Shown: positions 18,020 to 24,692 of the stretch, piece after piece | Numbering within the stretch: the first letter of the stretch is position 1 | Layout of the letters: each line of letters starts with the position of its first letter | DNA from: Candidatus Kuenenia stuttgartensis | GTDB lineage: Bacteria; Planctomycetota; Planctomycetia; Gemmatales; Gemmataceae | Direction of reading: 5' to 3' | Length of the DNA stretch: 64,000 bases | Assembly (NCBI GenBank): GCA_945875585.1 | Contig: CAMCLK010000024.1 | Coordinates: 1-64,000, forward strand | Translations under genes and position numbers: made by a program | The notes under the pieces: generated by a model | The model's input: the letters and a program-made list of their open reading frames with translations, nothing else | What the model was told of the DNA's origin: nothing | Databases searched by the model: none

Positions 18020-18580
18020 TCAATCGATCAGTTCCTTCAAATAAGGTATTAGCCGTAAGATCACGCGGCATCTAGAAATGTAAATGACATTGGTGGTGCA
18101 ATTAAGCAACGCAGCGGCTTCAGTAACGCTGTGATTGTGGATTTGCGTTAGTTCAAAAGCACGCCATGTGTCGGTTTCAAATTCCGCTGACAAAGTCCGA
18201 TAGGCTTCCTGATAGATTTTTTTGGGGAAATCCTCCTCCCAATGATTGTTGAAAACACCACCAAGAGCGGCTTCTAATTCTTCGGCTGGCATGGGAAGTT
18301 CTGCTCGTATGGATTTGAAATTGGCAAAGCAGTTTTGAATGACACGGCGCAACCAATTTCGGAAGGATCCTTTGCCCTGATGCGTATAATCCTTAATGCG
18401 CTCAAATATGCGGATGAGTACTTCTTGGGTGAGGTCAAGTGAGTCTTCATGGTTGAGACCACACTGTTCGCACCAAGACTGAATCAGATTAAAATAAATT
18501 CGAGAGAAACGCTCCCAAGCCACTTGGTTCGTTGTGGTTTTGATTTCGCTTAAAAGTGAGAGAGACGTTTCAGGAGTCAC
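18020..18580 (-). CDS. ECF-type RNA polymerase sigma factor
   Basis: A 186-residue sigma-70-family factor of the extracytoplasmic-function group. Region 2 is visible as DSLDLTQEVLIRIFERI with the following RNWLRRVIQNCF. Region 4 is visible as the C-terminal HTH (ITQ... AAALLNCTTNVIYISRCRVI). The starting codon is GTG at 18580. The GGTACC-proximal leader offers only a weak ribosome-binding site. The gene precedes the zinc-finger kinase and is probably regulated by it, as in the planctomycete-specific ECF groups linked to Ser/Thr kinases. No autoregulated promoter could be picked out with certainty. Confidence 0.85.
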   Translation of the reverse strand: MTPETSLSLLSEIKTTTNQVAWERFSRIYFNLIQSWCEQCGLNHEDSLDLTQEVLIRIFERIKDYTHQGKGSFRNWLRRVIQNCFANFKSIRAELPMPAEELEAALGGVFNNHWEEDFPKKIYQEAYRTLSAEFETDTWRAFELTQIHNHSVTEAAALLNCTTNVIYISRCRVILRLIPYLKELID

Positions 18581-18776
18581 ATGCGGGTACCTGTTTGGAT
18601 TGTTCAGTTTTTGTTCAGGTTATTTTTTACACGGCACAGCGCGCGCGTGCAACATAAAGAAATACGGGAACTTGCAGGATCAATTTGATGCGTGAAACGC
18701 AATTGGCGAAATATTTTGAAGCCCTAATGTGTCGCCTGCAAAGTTTGATTCCTATTTTTTATGCTGCGCAGCGTTG

Positions 18777-18792
18777 CATATATTCGTATATG
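18777..18792. promoter_or_regulatory. AT-rich inverted repeat upstream of the HdeD-like gene
   Basis: CATATA-TTCG-TATATG forms a 6-bp perfect inverted repeat about 85 bp before the ATG at 18878. It could be an operator or part of a promoter region. The remainder of the 297-bp intergenic stretch (18581-18877) between the divergent sigma factor and HdeD-like genes shows nothing else I recognise. Confidence 0.25.
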
Positions 18793-18877
18793 TAACTTTC
18801 GTGCTGGATATCCTCAACCGCATTTTTCCGGTTGGATCCAACCTTGCACTGAATCTGAAAACTCGGGGTAACTCTTC

Positions 18878-19483
18878 ATGGCAGCAAACAACTCAATGTT
18901 TGGCCCTTTTTCGCGTCTAGCCCCCCTCATTCAGGAAGATCTGAAAAGGCTGAAGGACTCCTCCATTTACTTCCTCATTCTCGGGGCGGCGCTCGCGGCC
19001 CTAGGTGTTTGCGCGATTGGATATGCCGCCCTTTTCACCATTGCAAGCATGGAGGTTCTTGGATTCTTGCTTGTTGTCGGCGGAGCCATGTTCGTTGGCG
19101 GATCGTTTTTTACTGGCAACTGGGGAGGCTTCTTCCTGACACTGCTGATGGGAGTCCTCCAGCTCAATGTCGGGCTCATGTGCATCAGGCATCCCGCTGA
19201 AATTGCTATCGTTTACACATTGTTGATGGCATTTTTCTTCATGGTTGGCGGCCTTTTCCGCATTTTTGCTGCGGTTGCCAGTCCGTTTCGCGGGCGGGGG
19301 CTGATACTCCTCAACGGCATCGTCACCCTCATGCTGGGCGTCATGATCTGGCATCAAATGCCATTTTCAGGCCTGTGGGTAATTGGCACGTTTATGGGCA
19401 TCGATCTGATCTTCACCGGCATCTCTTATTTTCAAATCGGCCTGGAAGTGCGACGCCTGCCCGACATCACCCCGGAAGCCTGA
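18878..19483 (+). CDS. HdeD/DUF308-family membrane protein
   Basis: A 201-residue integral membrane protein with about six transmembrane helices (for example FLILGAALAALGVCAIGY and GFLLVVGGAMFVGGSFF). The helix-pair repeats with small residues are typical of the HdeD/DUF308 family. In enterobacteria HdeD is linked to acid resistance at high cell density, but most members have no proven role. The start ATG 18878 follows the sequence GGGGTAACTCTTC. Its last 117 bp overlap the 3' end of the convergent JAMM-peptidase gene. Confidence 0.82.
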   Translation: MAANNSMFGPFSRLAPLIQEDLKRLKDSSIYFLILGAALAALGVCAIGYAALFTIASMEVLGFLLVVGGAMFVGGSFFTGNWGGFFLTLLMGVLQLNVGLMCIRHPAEIAIVYTLLMAFFFMVGGLFRIFAAVASPFRGRGLILLNGIVTLMLGVMIWHQMPFSGLWVIGTFMGIDLIFTGISYFQIGLEVRRLPDITPEA

Positions 19484-19894
19484 CCATTCTTCCACCAAGA
19501 CTTCATGGGCTGGCCAAGGGTTGAGAAGCCAGGCACGGTATTGCGGGGTACTGCCTGCCAGTCCAATAATCAGGTCCACCACATCGTCGGCCCAGTGCCA
19601 GTCCCGATCAACAAGGCTTGGGACCGGATCCGATGTGGGGTGCGAGTGGTAGATGGCCACGACTTCTTCACCCGCTAGGCGGACCGCTTTGAGGGCCTTC
19701 AAAAGGCTGGCTGGTTCCGAGCGGTAACGGGTCGGGCTTGCCAGTTCGTTGATCAGCAGATGCAGAGATTTGACGTGCCAATCGGAAGTGGTGCGATGCC
19801 CTCCGAGCAGTCCGCAGCATTCCAATGGACTCTCCGAGCGCGCATGGTTGAGTATGCGGCTGAGGATATGCGGAGGGACGAGTAACTTGGCCAT
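19367..19894 (-). CDS. JAMM/Mov34-type metallopeptidase-like protein (M67)
   Basis: A JAB/MPN-domain protein, 175 residues from the ATG at 19894 (an earlier ATG at 19915 is possible). The JAMM signature is present: the catalytic Glu in SPLECCGLLGG, HSHP in VVAIYHSHPTSD, and SLVDRDWHWADD containing the serine and aspartate ligand positions. Bacterial relatives cleave C-terminal extensions from ubiquitin-like sulfur carriers or isopeptide bonds. No ThiS/MoaD- or ThiF-like gene is nearby. The C-terminal 35 or so residues, after the normal domain end near VLVEEW, are encoded antisense to the HdeD-like gene and look unconserved. The real protein may therefore be less well preserved at that end. 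Confidence 0.8.
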   Translation of the reverse strand: MAKLLVPPHILSRILNHARSESPLECCGLLGGHRTTSDWHVKSLHLLINELASPTRYRSEPASLLKALKAVRLAGEEVVAIYHSHPTSDPVPSLVDRDWHWADDVVDLIIGLAGSTPQYRAWLLNPWPAHEVLVEEWSGFRGDVGQASHFQADLKIRDAGEDQIDAHKRANYPQA

Positions 19895-19958
19895 GGCGCA
19901 ATTCCGTTCCGGCATCTAAACTAATCTTTTATCCCAATCACGCATCGGACGGGCAGAC

Positions 19959-21227
19959 ATGACATCGACGCGTCGAGGCAAGGTTGTACTGGCATATTCT
20001 GGCGGTCTGGATACGTCCGTCATGGTCCCGTGGATCCAGGAAAAGTACAACCTGGACGTTGTGACATTCACGGTAGATCTCGGTTGCTCGGGCGACCTTG
20101 ATAAGATTCGCCAAAAAGCGCTGAAAACAGGTGCTGTTGACGCCGTAACGCAGGACGCACGCAACCTGTTCGTGGACTGCTTCGTATTTCCCGCGCTGGC
20201 AGCGGGCGCACTTTACGAAGGCAAATACCCGCTGGCGACCGCACTTGGCAGGCCACTCATTGCCAAATTGATGGTCGATGCCGCGCGCGCCCACAATGCT
20301 ACCGCAGTGGCGCATGGTTGCACCGGTAAGGGCAACGATCAGGTGCGATTCGATGTCACATTCCAGACACTTGCCCCCGACCTGAAAATCATTGCGCCGG
20401 TGCGCGAGTGGAAGATGAGCCGCGACGAGTCGCTGGCCTATGCCACCAAGCACAACATCGAAGTTGAGGCGACGGTAAAGAGCCCGTACAGCCTCGACAT
20501 GAACCTGTTCGGCCGTTCTTGTGAAGCCGGCGTTCTGGAAGATCCATGGTTGGAACCGCCAGAAGAAGCCTTTGGGTGGACGGTTGATCCCGCCAAGGCA
20601 CCTGATGTCGCTGAATATGTAACGATCGATTTTGAAGCTGGTCGTCCAGTTGGTTTGAATGACCAACCGATGGACGGTGTGCCATTGATTGAAGCTCTCA
20701 ATTTAATGGGTGGCCGGCATGGTGTTGGACGGATCGACCATGTCGAGAACCGTCTGGTGGGTATCAAATCGCGTGAGCTTTATGAAGCTCCTGCTGCCGT
20801 GATCCTGCACCTTGCCCATCGCGAGCTGGAGTCGTTGTGTCTGAGCAAGCAGGCGCAACGGTTCAAGACGATTGTTTCGCAGGAATATGCCGACCTTGTG
20901 TATAATGGATTATGGTTTAGTGCGTTTCATCAGGATCTGGCAGCGTTTGTTGCCAGCAGCCAGCGGTTTGTTTCTGGTCAGGTGCGTGTGAAATTGTTCA
21001 AAGGTTCGGTCATTGTGGCCGGGCGAAAGAGCGATAATAGCTTGTACAGCAAAAAGTTGGCCACCTACGAAACGGGTGACCAGTTCGACCACGAGGCAGC
21101 GAAAGGCTTTATCCGTCTGTGGGGCCTCAGCCAGCAGACGCAGGCGCACCTTCAGTTATTGAAGGACGGCCGTGGTTTCACGCTTCCCGGTATTGCCGGT
21201 CCAAGCAGCGAAACCGGTAAATCCTGA
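19959..21227 (+). CDS. argG: Argininosuccinate synthase
   Basis: Cytoplasmic enzyme joining citrulline and aspartate at ATP cost, the penultimate step of arginine synthesis. The N-type ATP pyrophosphatase loop is AYSGGLDTSVM near residues 12-22. Further family blocks are HGCTGKGNDQVRFD, SPYSLDMNLFGRSCE and GRHGVGRIDHVENR. At 422 residues it has the usual length. The start at 19959 is divergent from the JAMM gene with about 64 bp between starts. A hairpin follows its stop. Confidence 0.96.
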   Translation: MTSTRRGKVVLAYSGGLDTSVMVPWIQEKYNLDVVTFTVDLGCSGDLDKIRQKALKTGAVDAVTQDARNLFVDCFVFPALAAGALYEGKYPLATALGRPLIAKLMVDAARAHNATAVAHGCTGKGNDQVRFDVTFQTLAPDLKIIAPVREWKMSRDESLAYATKHNIEVEATVKSPYSLDMNLFGRSCEAGVLEDPWLEPPEEAFGWTVDPAKAPDVAEYVTIDFEAGRPVGLNDQPMDGVPLIEALNLMGGRHGVGRIDHVENRLVGIKSRELYEAPAAVILHLAHRELESLCLSKQAQRFKTIVSQEYADLVYNGLWFSAFHQDLAAFVASSQRFVSGQVRVKLFKGSVIVAGRKSDNSLYSKKLATYETGDQFDHEAAKGFIRLWGLSQQTQAHLQLLKDGRGFTLPGIAGPSSETGKS

Positions 21228-21245
21228 CCTGATCCACCATGCTAC

Positions 21246-21271
21246 AGGCCGGGCGTGAAGATGCCCGGCCT
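21246..21271 (+). terminator. Hairpin after argG
   Basis: A 9-bp stem (AGGCCGGGC / GCCCGGCCT) with an 8-nt loop lies 18 bp after the argG stop. The following sequence TGACCCC has no U-run, so it may be a weak terminator or an RNA-stabilising structure. Confidence 0.5.
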
Positions 21272-21307
21272 TGACCCCATTAACTCATTGGAAGCATTCT
21301 CGACACT

Positions 21308-21484
21308 ATGAATGAATCGACACTATCGATCAAGCAGCTGGCAGACATGCTCCGTCAGGATGCCCGTGATCTTGAGAAAATGGCCTCCCGTGGTTACCTC
21401 CCAGCTCGACGCGTGGGGGGAGAGTGGACGTTTGCCACGGCTGAAATCCATGAATGGCTGGAAAAGCGCCTCCCCGATTATTAA
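21308..21484 (+). CDS. Short excisionase/MerR-type HTH domain, probably the broken-off N-terminus of the EIIA gene
   Basis: A 58-residue ORF with a winged-helix pattern of the excisionase type: SIKQLADMLRQDARDLEKM, then GYLPARRVGGEWTF and EIHEWLEKRL. The EIIA gene that begins downstream is in exactly the same frame. The sequence after the TAA (21482-21484) continues as DDELSRLD and on into the EIIA domain without any further stop. Planctomycete PTS-IIA proteins commonly carry this HTH at their N-terminus. I therefore read 21308-22012 as one ancestral gene split by a single nonsense codon. The fragment may still be translated on its own. Confidence 0.7.
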   Translation: MNESTLSIKQLADMLRQDARDLEKMASRGYLPARRVGGEWTFATAEIHEWLEKRLPDY

Positions 21485-21535
21485 GACGACGAACTAAGTC
21501 GGCTCGACTCGTCGCATGCTCCGTCGAACGACCTA

Positions 21536-22012
21536 TTGGTTTGTTCAATGCTGGCCCAAGACAGTATCGAATTGGATCTGCATGCGCGTACCCGCACTTC
21601 CATGCTGCATGAAATGGTGAAGATCGCAGAGCGTTCATGGCAAATTTGGGACCCGCAAGCACTACTTGCCAGCTTGCGCGAACGTGAACAACGCTCAACA
21701 ACCGCCGTGGCCAACGGCGTAGCCTTCCCCCACCCGGCACGTCGGTTGCCCGATGCTTTGGGTGAATCGGTGGTGGCATTCGCTCGGATGGCAGAACCGC
21801 TGAATTTGGGAGCGGCAGACAATCGGCCTACAGATCTTGTATTCATGGTTGCGTGTCGCAACGACGCGACTCACTTGCAGGTACTGGCACGTCTTTCCCG
21901 TTTGATCATGCGGGAAGAACTCATGGACGCCTTGCGGGTTGCCACATCTCCGCGTGCAATATGGGACCTTCTGGCAGAAGCCGAACGGGCCATTCAGACC
22001 ACTCAACAATGA
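21536..22012 (+). CDS. PTS EIIA (PtsN/EIIA-Ntr-type) domain protein
   Basis: A domain of about 150 residues of the fructose/nitrogen-type PTS EIIA family. The phospho-accepting histidine is seen in NGVAFPHPARR, after the conserved REREQRSTTAV segment. DLVFMVACRNDATHLQVLARL follows as the second core block. Such orphan EIIA proteins regulate rather than transport sugars. No HPr, EI, EIIB or EIIC gene is nearby. The start is doubtful: TTG 21536 or ATG 21548, neither with a convincing ribosome-binding site, which agrees with loss of the real start by the TAA at 21482. The gene's stop overlaps the next start (ATGA). Confidence 0.8.
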   Translation: MVCSMLAQDSIELDLHARTRTSMLHEMVKIAERSWQIWDPQALLASLREREQRSTTAVANGVAFPHPARRLPDALGESVVAFARMAEPLNLGAADNRPTDLVFMVACRNDATHLQVLARLSRLIMREELMDALRVATSPRAIWDLLAEAERAIQTTQQ

Positions 22013-23109
22013 CCGGGCTGGATGCCAGCCTTGCCATCGGTCAAGGCCGGCGGGTGGTGTTGGCATGTGCTGGCGCAGGAACCGCTGCCTTAGCGGCATT
22101 GCAATCTACTCCTGGCTGTTCGCGTCTGTTGCTTGAAGCTGTTGTTCCTTACGGCCATTTATCGCTCGACCGTTGGTTGGGCGAGTTATTGAAATCACAT
22201 GCGTCTGCTGAAGCGGCCCGAGCCATGGCGTGGCGGGCTTGGCGCAGGGCCACCGAACTTCATCATGGCCTTCCCGGTCCTGTAGGGGTTTCCTGCTGCG
22301 CGGCACTAGCTACTGATCGGGAGCGCAAAGGTCAGGATCGTGCCCATTTTGGATGGTGTGACGGTTTGAACTGCCGCACTTGGACGATGGTCCTCGATAA
22401 GTCGCTGGACAGGTCTGGGCAAGAATTATTGGTTTCACAAGCGCTTCTAAGATTATTGGCAGGCCCCGATTCCGCAGCACTCCCCAATGAAGATCCCGCA
22501 ACCGTTGCATCTCCTCTGACAGAAGTTTTTTCTGGCACCCGATTATGGGCGCGCATCGAGTTGGATGGTGCCATCCGATCTGATCCGGTACCGCAATTGG
22601 TTGTTTCCGGATCGTTCAATCCTTTGCATGCGGGCCACGTGGGGCTGGCGCGCGCGGCAGAAAAGGTAAGCGGTCGGCGCGCTGTGTATGAGCTGACAGC
22701 CGTCAACGCGGATAAACCTCCCATGGAACCCGCTGAGGTGCTTTGGCGATCCAGGCAGTTTCATGGGGTAGGGGCGTTGGTGGTAACCCGGTTGTCGACC
22801 TTTGCCGCCAAGGCAGATGCCATGCCAGGTGCCATATTCGTTGTGGGATTTGATACGGCAGCCCGTGTTCTGGAGTCGCGGTTTTATCCTGAGAAAACAG
22901 GTGGCCTAAAAGGTGCTCTCGACCATTTAAGAGAGCGGTGCTGCTCATTTCTTGTGGCTGGCAGAGCCACCGAGGCAGGTGTGTTTCACGGGTTTGACCA
23001 TTTGCAGGTGCCTGCAATGGCCGAAGGTCTTTTTGCCCCTATTCCTGATGCGTTGTTCAGACTTGATTTGTCGTCAACAGATATCCGCAAAAAGCATAAG
23101 ACTTGTTAA
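22009..23109 (+). CDS. CinA-like domain fused to NMN/nicotinate-nucleotide adenylyltransferase-like domain
   Basis: A 366-residue two-domain protein, started at the ATG that overlaps the EIIA stop. Residues 15-150 resemble the CinA C-terminal (NMN amidohydrolase-like) fold: VVLACAGAGTAAL, GVSCCAALATDR, and a later hydrophobic helix. Residues 198-360 are a nucleotidyltransferase with the HIGH motif GSFNPLHAGHVGL (201-213) and the C-terminal LSSTDIRKKH, equivalent to ISSTxIR of NadD/NMNAT. The combination resembles eukaryotic proteins of the At2g01220 type, whose function is not established to my knowledge. It may process or synthesise a pyridine or related nucleotide. Its 3' end overlaps the convergent fluC stop by 4 bp. 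Confidence 0.75.
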   Translation: MTGLDASLAIGQGRRVVLACAGAGTAALAALQSTPGCSRLLLEAVVPYGHLSLDRWLGELLKSHASAEAARAMAWRAWRRATELHHGLPGPVGVSCCAALATDRERKGQDRAHFGWCDGLNCRTWTMVLDKSLDRSGQELLVSQALLRLLAGPDSAALPNEDPATVASPLTEVFSGTRLWARIELDGAIRSDPVPQLVVSGSFNPLHAGHVGLARAAEKVSGRRAVYELTAVNADKPPMEPAEVLWRSRQFHGVGALVVTRLSTFAAKADAMPGAIFVVGFDTAARVLESRFYPEKTGGLKGALDHLRERCCSFLVAGRATEAGVFHGFDHLQVPAMAEGLFAPIPDALFRLDLSSTDIRKKHKTC

Positions 23110-23519
23110 GAAGGTATGGTTCCCCGGTTGAAGGAGCCTAAAGCCCAACCGGTTACGAACCCGCCCACGCCCAATCCAACGCTCAGAACGCCGTAAAGCA
23201 GGGCTTCCAACCAGCGGTCGTCGCGCAGAAGCATAACAATTTCACGGCTGTAGCTCGAAAATGTGGTGAATCCGCCGCAGAAACCCAGCCCCCAGAGCAA
23301 GAACGCCGTGCTGTTGACAGGGCCAAACTGGCGCAGAAGCCAGCCGGCCAGGAGCGATCCGAAGACATTGATGGCCAACGTTGAAAAATGAGAATGTTCC
23401 GCTGGCAAACCGGCGCAGCGGGCTGCAAAACCACACAAATGACGCGCCATTGAACCGAGTGCGCCACCACCACCCACCAGAAGGAGAGCGCGCCACTCTT
23501 CTGCCCAACTGTTGTTCAT
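23106..23519 (-). CDS. crcB: Fluoride ion channel FluC/CrcB
   Basis: A 137-residue membrane protein with four hydrophobic helices. It shows the family motifs GGGGALGSMARH, LAINVFGSLLAGWLL and GFCGGFTTFSSYSRE, the last being the Phe/Ser-Thr track that lines the fluoride pore. CrcB dimers export F- passively and protect enzymes such as enolase. The ATG at 23519 is supported by GGAG 9 nt upstream. The longer frame from 23600 lies inside the upstream oxidoreductase gene. It follows that gene by 23 bp. I see no crcB fluoride-riboswitch fold upstream, and coding sequence occupies that space. Confidence 0.93.
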   Translation of the reverse strand: MNNSWAEEWRALLLVGGGGALGSMARHLCGFAARCAGLPAEHSHFSTLAINVFGSLLAGWLLRQFGPVNSTAFLLWGLGFCGGFTTFSSYSREIVMLLRDDRWLEALLYGVLSVGLGVGGFVTGWALGSFNRGTIPS

Positions 23520-23542
23520 GATGGAGTACTCCAGACGCGGGG

Positions 23543-24550
23543 TCAGGAACGGCAGATTCGTTCCGCCATCCATTGGCCCGCTGACTCTCCAGACATCCAA
23601 GCGGCCTCGGAGCGAGAGCCACCCATGCCATCCCCGGCGAAAACTAAAGGGAATGGGGCGTCAGTTGCCAAATGCGTTTCTGGAATAGTACTGGTCGCAT
23701 AGGCCATGCGCCATCGCTTGACCTGGTAGGAAACCAAACGACGGCCAATCCGCTTCTGGGCACAACCAAACAACTGAAATGCAACGCCGTCGTCACCCAG
23801 TTCCCAAAACTGCCGGCTGTATTCGGGGCCTGCTTGAAGTGTCACGGCACCGGGTGGTTCGGAAACCCCCTTGGCATGGTTGTCGGAGATCCATGCCAAC
23901 GGTTCAGGGCCGACATGCATGGCGCCGGGTGGAGGCAATTCGGTTGGGCCATCGACGTGTGCCAAAACCGTAAGGCATCTGGCGTGATTGATGCAGGCAA
24001 GTCGATCGCGGATGGTTGCGGGCAGAACGGTGCCGCCTGCGGCCATGAGTGCGATGGATTGTGGTGCTGGCAGGGTTACCACAAGGGCGCGCGCCTGCAA
24101 CTTTGTCCCATTGTCGAGGTGCACGTGCCAGCCATCGGTGGATTGGCACACTGCCAAGGCCTTGCAACCCAGAACAACATCCATGCCCGAGGCGAGTGAC
24201 AAGGGTAAAAGGTGCATTCCGCCGGGAACACGGTAGTGGGGGGTGGAAGTTGCCGAATCCAGCGGATCGGTGCCGGGGAAGCTATTGGCCCAGCGTGTAA
24301 TCTTGCCTTCACGCTCCCAGCGAGCCAGTTGTTGGGCAAATGGGGCGAACCGTGCCGTAAAATGCTGCAACCCATGGTCGAACAATGACGTGCCAATGCG
24401 TCTAGCGGCCACACGCCCACCCACCTGATGCCCCTTGTCGATCAGGCGCATAGTGCAATTGGTTCTGGATAAAATCTGTGCGGCAGCCAAACCGGCCATC
24501 CCGGCGCCAAGCACCAACACATCCACCGGATTGACTTGCTGCGTTTCCAT
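23543..24550 (-). CDS. FAD-dependent oxidoreductase (renalase/amine-oxidase type)
   Basis: A 335-residue flavoprotein. The FAD dinucleotide fold is at the N-terminus (VLVLGAGMAGLAAAQIL, then Glu/Asp region LIDKGHQVGGRVAARR). The segment TSLFDHGLQHFTAR agrees with the renalase-like family motif DxGxQYF. The C-terminal FAD-contact motif is LVFAGDGMGGSRSEAAWMSG. Bacterial renalase-like enzymes oxidise isomeric dihydronicotinamides formed as NAD(P)H damage products. Whether this one does so is inference. The ATG at 24550 begins at the conserved domain. The crcB gene follows in the same direction. Confidence 0.82.
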   Translation of the reverse strand: METQQVNPVDVLVLGAGMAGLAAAQILSRTNCTMRLIDKGHQVGGRVAARRIGTSLFDHGLQHFTARFAPFAQQLARWEREGKITRWANSFPGTDPLDSATSTPHYRVPGGMHLLPLSLASGMDVVLGCKALAVCQSTDGWHVHLDNGTKLQARALVVTLPAPQSIALMAAGGTVLPATIRDRLACINHARCLTVLAHVDGPTELPPPGAMHVGPEPLAWISDNHAKGVSEPPGAVTLQAGPEYSRQFWELGDDGVAFQLFGCAQKRIGRRLVSYQVKRWRMAYATSTIPETHLATDAPFPLVFAGDGMGGSRSEAAWMSGESAGQWMAERICRS

Positions 24551-24692
24551 GTAATTAGTGGTAGGCGAGCGCGAGAATCTGGCGACTGAAATGATCGCTG
24601 CGTTTATTCGAGGGAAGGTTCTTGTATCATTCCTTAATTGCACCCCGGTATTCGAACCAAGCGTGGTAGTCGGGGCCTAGCGGGAGACTTTC

